Shown: positions 52,419 through 60,340 of the stretch, in pieces
How the letters are laid out: each line of letters starts with the position of its first letter
How positions within the stretch are numbered: the stretch's first letter is position 1
Source: Nitrospina sp.
Lineage (GTDB): Bacteria; Nitrospinota; Nitrospinia; Nitrospinales; JACRGP01
Direction of reading: 5' to 3'
NCBI GenBank assembly: GCA_024648695.1
Contig: JACAVV010000008.1
Span: forward strand, 62,001 to 126,000
Length of the DNA: 64,000 nucleotides
The notes under the pieces: generated by a model
What the model was told of the DNA's origin: nothing
Seen by the model: only the letters and a program-made list of their open reading frames with translations
Databases searched by the model: none
Program-made: the position numbers and the translations under genes

Positions 52419-53432
52419 ATGACACAATCCACTGAGCAAACGCGCCCCACATTGATCGATGGTATGGGAAGAAAAATTGTTAATCTTCGTATCTCGGTTA
52501 CGGATCGATGTAATTTCCGTTGTACATATTGCATGCCCGCAGACAACGTCGAGTTTATGGAGCGGGGAGAGTTGTTGTCCTTTGAGGAAATCACTCGCAT
52601 TGCCAGAATTGTGTCCAGTATGGGAATCAATCGCTTGCGTCTCACTGGCGGAGAGCCCACCATGCGTAAAGATTTGCCTAAACTGATTCGCATGTTGGAC
52701 GCAGTGGACGGCATTGATGACATCGCCATGACCACCAATGCGTTTTTCCTGAAAGATCAGGCCAATGATTTGAAAGAGGCTGGACTGCAAAGGCTGAACG
52801 TGAGCCTGGATGCCCTCGACAAGGAAAAGTTTCGTCACGTCAATCGCCGTGATTGCCTGGAACAGGTACTGGAAGGACTGAAAGCCGCTTCGAAAGCAGG
52901 GTTTAAATCTATAAAAATCAATGCTGTTGCGGTGAAGAATTTCTCCGAAACCGAGATTTTACGCCTGATAGAAATGGGCCGGTCTGATGGATTCGAAATC
53001 CGTTTCATCGAGTTCATGCCCCTCGATTCCGATCAGGTGTGGGAACGCGACAAAGTGTTGTTCGGCCATGAAATTCTGGATATCATCAAAGCAAAATACG
53101 AACTGGTTCCCATTTCCAACTCCCTGGAGATTGGTCCCGCCAGTGAATATAACTTTGCCGACGGCAAAGGCAAGATCGGGATCATCACCGCAGTAAGTAA
53201 CCCGTTTTGCGATCATTGCAACCGTATCCGCATGACTGCCGACGGCAAATTGCGCACCTGCCTGTTTTCAACCTCCGAATACGACCTCAAGAAACTCATT
53301 CGATCCGAAGCCACTGACGCGGACATCGTTGAGACCATCCTGGGGGCCGTTGCTTTAAAAGAGCCCGGGCACAAAATCAATCTCGATGATTTTGAACGCC
53401 CCACCCGCGCCATGCATGCCATTGGCGGGTAG
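52419..53432 (+). CDS. moaA: GTP 3',8-cyclase, molybdenum cofactor biosynthesis
   Basis: The first step of molybdenum-cofactor synthesis, radical SAM cyclisation of GTP. The N-terminal cluster motif is CNFRCTYC (C31, C35, C38). The C-terminal cluster motif is CDHCNRIRMTADGKLRTC. The protein ends with the conserved Gly-Gly (HAIGG) needed for activity. The ATG at 52419 has AGGA about 8 bases upstream; the TTG at 52389 was rejected. The cofactor would serve the molybdopterin oxidoreductase at 14.9 kb. Confidence 0.95.
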   Translation: MTQSTEQTRPTLIDGMGRKIVNLRISVTDRCNFRCTYCMPADNVEFMERGELLSFEEITRIARIVSSMGINRLRLTGGEPTMRKDLPKLIRMLDAVDGIDDIAMTTNAFFLKDQANDLKEAGLQRLNVSLDALDKEKFRHVNRRDCLEQVLEGLKAASKAGFKSIKINAVAVKNFSETEILRLIEMGRSDGFEIRFIEFMPLDSDQVWERDKVLFGHEILDIIKAKYELVPISNSLEIGPASEYNFADGKGKIGIITAVSNPFCDHCNRIRMTADGKLRTCLFSTSEYDLKKLIRSEATDADIVETILGAVALKEPGHKINLDDFERPTRAMHAIGG

Positions 53433-54327
53433 CATGCTCTTGCGCTAAATTTGGATTCCCCACATTATTGACGGATCATTGTTTAAACCGTTCGGTTTTA
53501 AAAAAAAAATTTGCGAATCAAATTTGCTTTTCTTTTTTTGCCATCTGTCATACCTAAATGCTGTGAAACTCCTCACAGCGTATTTTCATACAATTCGGGG
53601 TGACACACCCCCATTAAGAAAGCTTTGCTGTTATAAGGACGGCAGACCGCGGCAGGTTCGCGATCCATAACGAAAGGGAAATTCTTTGAAGCACCAGTTG
53701 GGATATGGTGGCCTTGTGGAATGCTTTAATGGGGATGAAATTGAGATGCCTAAAAAGTTATAATGACAGCCCAGACTTTCGAAAATTATACTGCAACTTA
53801 AAAATAGATGAACTGGCCGGAATCCGCTACAACATTAACAGCAAACCCAACGCCATCCCCAAAAAAAGCCACCGAACTCCTGAAAAGGAATATTTAAACA
53901 TGGAAGAAAGACCTGAGCTAAACATTCGACGTTTTTTTAATTGGACTGTCTTAAGGGTAGTGGGGAATTCAAAGCTGGCCCAACCGTAATCAAACGGCAT
54001 GAGTTGTGTGAAAACTATATTGCCAATGAGGTTTATTATTATTCAAATTCAGAAAACAGGATTTCTCAAACGAGGTGTCAGGTTACACCAAACGGGAAAA
54101 TTTTGACGTTTTGGGAAATATTTTCCTGATGGTAAACACTGACTGAATTTAGGATGTTTTTGCAAAGGTCAATGATTATAAAGGGTTACGTGGTTTTTTG
54201 GTGGGTGCATAGTTTATGGCACAGGCTTTGCTGTAATAGTCCTGAAGATTCGAATTGGTATGGCCACCTCCACCGGATTGGGAATCCAGGATGGAAACCC
54301 CAATCCGTTGGCCTACCTTTTCAAATT
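53433..54327. other. Long non-coding region after moaA
   Basis: 895 bases with no intact gene. Open frames here are short and without ribosome sites. The left part contains T- and A-runs and a sequence at about 53546 (TGTCATACCTAAATGC) weakly like the HPERSEGS repeat. The right end holds a possible broken small membrane gene (listed separately). It could be a decayed insertion. Confidence 0.5.
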
Positions 54328-54361
54328 TTATTTGAACGGTGACAGCGAAAACATTTCGTGA
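54154..54361 (+). pseudogene. Possible frameshifted small membrane protein
   Basis: The frame from an ATG at 54154 (MFLQRSMIIKG) runs into unlikely sequence, while a second frame, open from 54182, reads a plausible hydrophobic protein: VTWFFGGCIVYGTGFAVIVL, then KIRIGMATSTGLG and DGNPNPLAYLFKFYLNG, ending at 54361. A one-base shift near 54180 would join the two into a protein of about 69 residues. No homologue is recognised. Overlaps the end of the convergent Kelch gene. Confidence 0.25.
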
Positions 54362-55350
54362 ACCGTACTTCCTCCTCCTCCGGGATTGGGTCCGCCGGTC
54401 AAAACATGGATCGCTGATCCTATCCGCGCCGACCCCAAACCGTGCCGGGCTGTTGGCATGGGTGCCATCGTTTTCCAGGTTTTCTGTTCCGGGTCATAGG
54501 CTTCGTTTTCCGAAAACGTTCCTTCTCCGGATTCGCCTCCAAACACAAAAATCATTCCCCCCAATACTTGTGATGTGATACCGCTTCTTGCCGTCGGCAG
54601 GGGAGGGGCTGTTGTCCATTGATTCGTATTGGGGTCGAACACCTCGTTGTGGTTTAAATTGCGGTCATAGTCGACATTGATTCTCCCCCCCAGGGCATAC
54701 AATTTTCCCCGAAAAGCCGAAACGGTCAGATGATCCCGGGGAGTTGGGATGGGTGCCAGGGATTCCCATTGATTTTTTGCCGGATCGTAGACATCGTTGG
54801 CGTTGGAGTTGGTGAACCGGAATAATTTCTTGTGTGCGCCACCGACGACATAAATTTTACCGTCAATTGCGCCAGTTGCCATAGCGCCCCGGGCTGTGGG
54901 CATAGGAGCCATTTTCGTCCATTGGTTCGACTTGGGATCATACTCAAAGGTATCGTTGACCGGTGTCCACATACCAGACGAAAACCCGCCGATAACATAC
55001 AATTTCCCGTTCACTACTGTGGCGCTGGTATGGTGTAGAGGTTTAGGAAGCGGAGCGCGTGTTGTCCATGTTTCCGTTTTCGGGTCCCAAACTTCCACCC
55101 GATCAGAAATGCCGGTCGGCGTGAATCCACCGATTAAATAAATCTTCCCCTCAAGCAAAGCCACCGCTGTTTCCGTGCGCGCCGTTGGGGTGGGGGGCAT
55201 GGATTTCCAATGTCCCGTGCTATCCGCATATACAGTGTGCCCAATGAACGACCCCAATAATAAACTCAGAAAGATTATTATTCCAATGAGGCCTTTTGGG
55301 AAAATTTCATTGCCATTAACATTATGGTTGCTGGAATTAAATATATTCAT
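54328..55350 (-). CDS. Exported Kelch-repeat protein
   Basis: A 340-residue protein with an N-terminal signal or anchor (GLIGIIIFLSLLLGSFIGHTV) and about six Kelch repeats of 45-55 residues, each with a GG pair and YDP...W (GKIYLIGGFTPTG, GKLYVIGGFSSG, GKIYVVGGAHKK, GKLYALGGRINV, MIFVFGGESGEG, AIHVLTGGPNPG). It should fold as a beta-propeller in the periplasm or at the surface. The start at 55350 has AGGA 8 bases upstream; a longer frame from 55377 lacks one. The ligand is unknown. Confidence 0.85.
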   Translation of the reverse strand: MNIFNSSNHNVNGNEIFPKGLIGIIIFLSLLLGSFIGHTVYADSTGHWKSMPPTPTARTETAVALLEGKIYLIGGFTPTGISDRVEVWDPKTETWTTRAPLPKPLHHTSATVVNGKLYVIGGFSSGMWTPVNDTFEYDPKSNQWTKMAPMPTARGAMATGAIDGKIYVVGGAHKKLFRFTNSNANDVYDPAKNQWESLAPIPTPRDHLTVSAFRGKLYALGGRINVDYDRNLNHNEVFDPNTNQWTTAPPLPTARSGITSQVLGGMIFVFGGESGEGTFSENEAYDPEQKTWKTMAPMPTARHGLGSARIGSAIHVLTGGPNPGGGGSTVHEMFSLSPFK

Positions 55351-55534
55351 AAGTTTTCCTGTTTTTTGCAGGTTCATTCGGAAAATTGGCCTGTCTTTAG
55401 TATTTTACCTATTGAAAAAATTAAATGCATCTTTCAATTACGAAGGTCTCTGGATAGCTATAAAATTTGAACCTTGTGGTTTTTATTCAAGTTTGCTATA
55501 AAACATGGTTTCTCATACCTAACTAAGGAGATGC

Positions 55535-55756
55535 ATGTCCGTTATGGCAACGAAGGAACAATTAATCGAACATATTTCCAAGGCAAAAACTAAATTGGCC
55601 GAAGCGACCGGTAAAGCTGAAAATCCACGGCACGATCTGGATGTCCGCCAACAAAAGAAAAAAATGAAGCGCCTGACCCGAAAAGTCGCAAAAATTGACT
55701 ATCGGATCAAAAAAGCGGAAGAAAAGAAAAAAGGCAAGAAAGAGGATGCCGGTTAA
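55535..55756 (+). CDS. Small basic coiled-coil protein
   Basis: A 73-residue, very basic protein (KKKMKRLTRKVAKIDYRIKK), mostly helical, without cysteine or membrane segments. AAGGAG lies just before the ATG. It precedes gatC by 34 bases. It could be a nucleic-acid-binding or ribosome-associated protein, but I recognise no family. Confidence 0.65.
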   Translation: MSVMATKEQLIEHISKAKTKLAEATGKAENPRHDLDVRQQKKKMKRLTRKVAKIDYRIKKAEEKKKGKKEDAG

Positions 55757-55790
55757 TTCTGGCCATCAATGAATTTTCTATAGATTTACT

Positions 55791-56084
55791 ATGTCCGACA
55801 AAATCAAGATCGATCATGTGGCCCAATTGGCGCGCCTGAAATTGACCGAAGAGGAAAAGGCCAGGTTCAGCGAGCAGTTGAACCAGATTGTCGATTATAT
55901 CGATCAGTTGAACGAACTGGATACCTCGTCTACCGAACCGACCTCTCATGTTCTTCCCCTTAATAATGTATTTCGAGAGGATGAGCTAAAACGAATCGTT
56001 CCCGTCGATTCCAATGAGGAGTTGCTCAAATTGGCTCCGGAACACGATAAGGGACACTATAAGGTTCCCCAAATCATTTCCTGA
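55791..56084 (+). CDS. gatC: Asp/Glu-tRNA amidotransferase subunit C
   Basis: A 97-residue GatC. HVAQLARLKLTEEEKARFSE then QLNQIVDYIDQLNELDT is the family pattern. GatC stabilises GatA in the GatCAB complex. It lies 6 bases before gatA. gatB is not in this window. Confidence 0.93.
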   Translation: MSDKIKIDHVAQLARLKLTEEEKARFSEQLNQIVDYIDQLNELDTSSTEPTSHVLPLNNVFREDELKRIVPVDSNEELLKLAPEHDKGHYKVPQIIS

Positions 56085-56090
56085 TCCTGC

Positions 56091-57542
56091 ATGCACCGTC
56101 TAACTCTCACCTCCGCCAGACAAGGCCTCAAGGAAAAGAAATTTTCAGCGCTGGAACTCCTTCAGTCGTGTTACCAAAGAATTGATGCCGTTGAAGATAA
56201 GGTAGGTGCCTTTGTGCATCAAAACCGCGAACAGGCCATGAGTCAGGCGCGGGAAGCGGATCAAAAGATTGCAGGTGGCGAGGACTTGCCTTTACTTGGG
56301 TTACCCATCGCTGTTAAAGATAATATTTGTGTGGCCGGGGACCTCACGACATGCGCTTCGAAAATATTGCAGTCGTTCGAGTCGCCCTACAATGCCACCG
56401 TGGTCCAGCGCTTAAAAAATGCCGGTGCGGTGATCCTGGGCAAAACCAATATGGATGAATTCGCTATGGGGTCTTCCACAGAAGCTTCAGCCGTGCACCC
56501 AACTCGCAATCCCTGGGATCTGGAGCGGGTACCGGGAGGTTCCAGTGGAGGGTCTGCGGCGGCGGTTGCGGCTGAGGAATGTCTGGCGGCTTTAGGAAGT
56601 GATACGGGGGGATCGATTCGTCAACCGGCCAATTTTTGTGGGGTCACCGGACTCAAACCCACCTATGGCAGGGTGTCGCGCTTTGGATTGGTGGCATTTG
56701 CGTCCTCACTGGACCAGATCGGCCCCATGACCAAAACAGCCGAAGATGCGGCCTTGTTAATGAACGTGATTGGCGGAAAGGATCCGCAGGATTCCACATC
56801 TGCCGATGTGGCGCTTCCCGATTTCGTTTCGACCCTTGCCGGGGATGTGAAAGGTAAAAAGATAGGGATCCCCAGGGAGTACTTTGCGGAAGGGTTGGAT
56901 ACCGAGGTCGACAGCATCGTTCAGAATGCGATTCGGACTCTGGAGTCGCTTGGCATGGAAACGGTGGAAATTTCACTTCCACACACCCGGTATGCCGTTG
57001 CCACCTATTATATTTTAGCCTGTGCTGAAGCCAGTACGAATTTATCGCGATACGATGGAGTGCGTTACGGTCACCGTTCCTCGGAGTCGACTTCGTTGGT
57101 GGACATGTACGAGAACACGCGCGAGGAAGGATTTGGTGAAGAGGTCAAACGCCGAATTATTTTAGGCACCTTCGTTTTGAGTTCCGGGTATTACGATGCC
57201 TACTATTTAAAAGGCCAGCAGGTAAGAACGCTCATTAAACAGGATTTCGAAAACGCCTTTCAGCAGTGCGACGTCATTGTCGCGCCCAATGCCCCCATAC
57301 CCGCCTTCAAACTGGGCGAAAAAAGCCAGGATCCTTTGCAGATGTATTTATCGGACATATATACGATATCGATCAATCTGGCGGGCATTCCCTCCATTTC
57401 CATTCCTGCCGGATTGACCCAGGCGGGTTTGCCGGTGGGGGTTCAAATCATGGGACGTCATTTCGACGAAGCGGGTGTTTTGAATGTTTCCCACCGTTTC
57501 CAAATGGAAACGGATCACCACAAAAAGTTTCCTTCCCTTTAG
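56091..57542 (+). CDS. gatA: Glutamyl-tRNA(Gln) amidotransferase subunit A
   Basis: A 483-residue amidase-signature enzyme that releases ammonia for tRNA-bound Glu or Asp. The Ser-Ser-Lys triad is visible: the lysine in [12 protein letters not shown], the cis-serine in [13 protein letters not shown], and the catalytic serine in [12 protein letters not shown]. The [17 protein letters not shown] block matches GatA. Because asnS is also present, Gln-tRNA is the likely product. Its stop overlaps the stop of a convergent 40-residue ORF by 4 bases. Confidence 0.95.
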   Translation: MHRLTLTSARQGLKEKKFSALELLQSCYQRIDAVEDKVGAFVHQNREQAMSQAREADQKIAGGEDLPLLGLPIAVKDNICVAGDLTTCASKILQSFESPYNATVVQRLKNAGAVILGKTNMDEFAMGSSTEASAVHPTRNPWDLERVPGGSSGGSAAAVAAEECLAALGSDTGGSIRQPANFCGVTGLKPTYGRVSRFGLVAFASSLDQIGPMTKTAEDAALLMNVIGGKDPQDSTSADVALPDFVSTLAGDVKGKKIGIPREYFAEGLDTEVDSIVQNAIRTLESLGMETVEISLPHTRYAVATYYILACAEASTNLSRYDGVRYGHRSSESTSLVDMYENTREEGFGEEVKRRIILGTFVLSSGYYDAYYLKGQQVRTLIKQDFENAFQQCDVIVAPNAPIPAFKLGEKSQDPLQMYLSDIYTISINLAGIPSISIPAGLTQAGLPVGVQIMGRHFDEAGVLNVSHRFQMETDHHKKFPSL

Positions 57543-57661
57543 ACAGAATCCGGGTTTTCCGGGTCTTTTGACTCTGGTTCCTCCTTGTCTATCAAAAAGT
57601 ACAATGCCACCAAACCTGCAAAGGCCAGGAACAATTTCCAATAAATCTCGTTGTAATTCAT
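57539..57661 (-). CDS. Small one-span membrane protein, 40 residues
   Basis: A short gene: the minus strand reads AGAGGAGAACAAATG, a strong Shine-Dalgarno at 7 bases, then a 40-codon frame. The protein has a span ([19 protein letters not shown]) followed by an acidic, Pro-rich tail ([15 protein letters not shown]). It lies 13 bases downstream of the D-2-hydroxyacid dehydrogenase gene, so it is probably co-transcribed. Its last 4 bases overlap the gatA stop. No family is recognised. Confidence 0.6.
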   Translation of the reverse strand: MNYNEIYWKLFLAFAGLVALYFLIDKEEPESKDPENPDSV

Positions 57662-57674
57662 TTGTTCTCCTCTG

Positions 57675-58625
57675 TTAATCCAACGACGCCATCAATTCCT
57701 TTTTTCGTGCTATCAATTCTTCAGCAAACAAATCCAGATAATGCGGCGATGCGGCAGATAGGTGAGGTTGAATCAGCACATTGGGAAGTGACCACAACTC
57801 CGAAGTTTCCGGTAAAGGTTCCGTTTCGAATACATCCAGATACGCCCCGGCGATTTTTTCCTGAGTGAGGACCGATACCAGGTCCGCTTCACAATACACA
57901 TTGCCACGTCCAATATTATAGATCAGGCAATGCTCTGGTAGCAGGTCGAAATGCGTGTTTGTGAAAATTTCTTGAGTTTCATCTCCGCCAGGGAGGGCGA
58001 ATACCAGATGGTCCGTTGATTTCAACACCTCTTCCAATTTATCAGAGGTAACAACAGAATCCGAGGCAGAAAAATAGACCGGAGCAGGGATTGATTTTCG
58101 TTTCACACCGACAATACGGCAATCAAAAACCTTTAAACGTTGTGCGATGATTTGTCCGATATTGCCAAACCCAAGAATCGTGACTTGGGCTTGGTAGAGG
58201 GAGGCCAGTTGTTGCGAGATTTTTACCCGCGCCCACTTTTTCTCTTTTTGAAAAGCTAAAGAAAGGGGAAACGCTTTCAAAAAATAAAACATGGCTCCAA
58301 TCACACTTTCCGCGATCATAGGCCCGTGAAAACTTCCGTGAAATATCTGAACCGGTGCCGATTCCGGAACCTTCATCCAATCCTTTCCTGCGGCAGGAGT
58401 CGATATCCATTTTAATTTAGGTGCCTGGGCCAGCCATTCTTCCTTAAAAAACCATCCAATTACGCCATCGGCCTCGGCCAGCCGAATATAAAATTCTCGA
58501 GAGTTCGGACATAAATGAAAGCTCAGTTCAGGGAAAGCATTTTGCAGTTTTTCCAGCTGTTTCGTACTGAAATTCCAGGCAGGAACCTGGGGATGGGTTA
58601 GATAAACCGGTACTTGGAAACTCAT
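57675..58625 (-). CDS. D-2-hydroxyacid dehydrogenase family protein
   Basis: A 316-residue NAD-dependent D-isomer-specific dehydrogenase. The Rossmann motif is LGFGNIGQIIAQRL. The catalytic Arg lies in NIGRGNVYC, the Glu in DVFETEPLP and the His in IQPHLSAAS. N-terminal WISTPAAGKDW is the substrate-binding side. The substrate is unknown; relatives act on glyoxylate, hydroxypyruvate or phosphoglycerate. It is followed by the 40-residue membrane ORF. Confidence 0.88.
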   Translation of the reverse strand: MSFQVPVYLTHPQVPAWNFSTKQLEKLQNAFPELSFHLCPNSREFYIRLAEADGVIGWFFKEEWLAQAPKLKWISTPAAGKDWMKVPESAPVQIFHGSFHGPMIAESVIGAMFYFLKAFPLSLAFQKEKKWARVKISQQLASLYQAQVTILGFGNIGQIIAQRLKVFDCRIVGVKRKSIPAPVYFSASDSVVTSDKLEEVLKSTDHLVFALPGGDETQEIFTNTHFDLLPEHCLIYNIGRGNVYCEADLVSVLTQEKIAGAYLDVFETEPLPETSELWSLPNVLIQPHLSAASPHYLDLFAEELIARKKELMASLD

Positions 58626-58799
58626 TAAAAATCCTCAATAGTGTATACAAATCCATACGTATTTTCAAAATATCATACCCTGATTTAGGAGACTATTAAA
58701 ACAAAAACTGTTAAAAAATAAGGGTTTATGGGATCGGCTGAGAATGGTCTGGGTCTTGCAACAATAATTTTGTGAGAATTTATTTTCCAGGAGATAAAA

Positions 58800-59144
58800 A
58801 TGACTCGTGCAGATCTCGCCGCAAAATTGGCTGTTAGACTTAAGGTTACTAAAAAAGAAGCGGATGCTTATATAGTATCTTTTTTAGACGCGGTTTCCTT
58901 GAGTCTGGAAAAGGATGGAAAAGCCTCGTTTCAGGGTTTTGGTACGTTTCGCATCAAGGAATATGAGCCGCGACTCGCAAAGAATCCGGAAACGGGTGAG
59001 ATGATTCAAATTCCAGCGCGGCAAAAGGCGGTATTCATTCCCAGTCAGGACTTGAAAGACATGGTGAATAAGCCGGAACCCGTCCATTATCGTTACTACC
59101 CAACGACGACCAGCGCGGATCAACGCATGGAATCCTCTCCCTGA
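58800..59144 (+). CDS. HU/IHF-family DNA-binding protein
   Basis: A 114-residue nucleoid protein. LAAKLAVRLKVTKKEADAYI is the helical dimer part; GKASFQGFGTFRIKEYEPRL and the NPETGEMIQIPARQKAVFIP arm carry the DNA-binding beta-ribbon with the conserved Pro. A C-terminal tail of about 20 residues (YRYYPTTTSADQRMESSP) is longer than in usual HU. AGGAG lies 7 bases before the ATG. Confidence 0.92.
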   Translation: MTRADLAAKLAVRLKVTKKEADAYIVSFLDAVSLSLEKDGKASFQGFGTFRIKEYEPRLAKNPETGEMIQIPARQKAVFIPSQDLKDMVNKPEPVHYRYYPTTTSADQRMESSP

Positions 59145-59168
59145 ATTTGTGCTGGTTGGAACGGTTTA

Positions 59169-59177
59169 TGGTATAAT
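59169..59177 (+). promoter_or_regulatory. Extended -10 promoter for the zinc-ribbon gene
   Basis: TGGTATAAT, a TGn extended -10 with consensus TATAAT, lies 41 bases before the ATG at 59218. No -35 at 17 bp is evident. Confidence 0.5.
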
Positions 59178-59217
59178 GTGCTAAAGTTCTACTTTGGTAC
59201 TTTTTCAGGAGATAGCC

Positions 59218-59490
59218 ATGTCGGAACCCAAAACCTGTCATCGATGCGGGCAAACCAGCCTTATCAAGGGAGATCTCGGCCTGCGTACGAGTCGTGATCT
59301 GGAGTTGATCATGGTAGTGCGAAAAGACCATGGTATTGAAAAGAAAGTTCCCTTACAACCTAAAGTATGTGGCAAGTGCGGATTTGTGGATCTGTTCGTG
59401 GAAAATCCCGAAGGATTGAAAATTTGCAGTAGCGATAAACCTATCAATCCGGACTTCAAGAATCGGCCCATTCTGGAATACGATTTTTGA
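59218..59490 (+). CDS. Zinc-ribbon protein, unknown
   Basis: A 90-residue protein with two CxxC pairs: CHRCGQTS near the N-terminus and CGKCGFVDLFVEN in the middle, the layout of a zinc ribbon. The region between is basic (RKDHGIEKKVPLQPK). The start at 59218 has AGGAG 8 bases upstream; an earlier TTG at 59194 was rejected. It may bind nucleic acid or protein. Function unknown. Confidence 0.7.
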   Translation: MSEPKTCHRCGQTSLIKGDLGLRTSRDLELIMVVRKDHGIEKKVPLQPKVCGKCGFVDLFVENPEGLKICSSDKPINPDFKNRPILEYDF

Positions 59491-59660
59491 CCCTCCTCCC
59501 CAATCCTGGATCTTCTCCTTTTTTTAAGGAGTGAGTTGTCCTGTCCTGCATTTTTAAAATGGCTTTTTAAAGGGAAAGCTATTAAACTAGGCGCATGAAT
59601 CCAGTTGCCTGCACACGTCCCTGAAGCGGGCGGTCTGTCTACAAATTTTTTCTCACTCAA

Positions 59661-60338
59661 ATGAATAAGCTGACCCGGGGGGAAACCCACTTCCTTCTTT
59701 ATAAAATCCATTCCCTGACTGGAATTGTTCCTATTGGAGTGTTTCTTTTTTTCCATTTGGCCTTCAATTCCCTGCGGACCGTCGGAGTTCGACAATATCA
59801 GTTTGGAATCGACCTGATCAACAACACCCCATTTTTGTTATTGATAGAGATCGGATTTATTTACGTTCCTTTATTGTTTCATTCCTTCATGGGTTTTTAC
59901 ATCGCCTACAAAGGAAAGTCCAATGTTTTGCGTTATGGTTATCCGAGGAATGGACTGTATACCCTGCAACGGATCAGTGGCGCTATCGTCTTCGTTTTTT
60001 TGATATATCACATGGGAACGACCGTGGTTCCCAAAATGTTTTATGGAAAACACGCCTTTGAGGCGGCCCCGTTTTTGATCGATATCATGAACCAGCAATT
60101 CGGTGCGTGGGAAGGCCGTATCTATTATTTGATTGGTATCCTTTCAGCCACTTTCCATTTTGCTAATGGCTTGTGGGGATTTTGTGTGTCCTGGGGAATT
60201 CTGGTTGGGAAAAGGGCTCAGCAAAATGCAGGCTGGCTCTTTTTTCTGGTAGGTTTGGCCCTTGCCTTTCTTGGCTTGGCAACGGTGTGGGAATTCTCCC
60301 TGCATCCCGAATCGGTCACTCCCAGTATTTCAGGTTGA
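59661..60338 (+). CDS. sdhC: Succinate dehydrogenase cytochrome b558 subunit
   Basis: A 225-residue membrane subunit of the b558 (Bacillus/Wolinella-like) type with five spans. Histidines that could bind two hemes are in KIHSLTG, LFFHLAFN, LLFHSFMG, LIYHMGT and ATFHFANG. It passes electrons from succinate to quinone. No sdhD gene is present, as expected for this one-subunit type. It is followed 2 bases later by sdhA. No clear Shine-Dalgarno is seen. Confidence 0.9.
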   Translation: MNKLTRGETHFLLYKIHSLTGIVPIGVFLFFHLAFNSLRTVGVRQYQFGIDLINNTPFLLLIEIGFIYVPLLFHSFMGFYIAYKGKSNVLRYGYPRNGLYTLQRISGAIVFVFLIYHMGTTVVPKMFYGKHAFEAAPFLIDIMNQQFGAWEGRIYYLIGILSATFHFANGLWGFCVSWGILVGKRAQQNAGWLFFLVGLALAFLGLATVWEFSLHPESVTPSISG

Positions 60339-60340
60339 GT

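Noticed and set aside
53484-53512. AAACCG/CGGTTT hairpin with A/T run after moaA as a terminator
   Set aside because: The loop would be only 2 bases, and the run after it is A-rich on the plus strand, so it is not a good intrinsic terminator for moaA.
53546-53573. Sequence TGTCATACCTAAATGCTGTG as a diverged copy of the HPERSEGS repeat
   Set aside because: Only about two-thirds of positions match and a gap is needed; not enough to call a repeat by eye.
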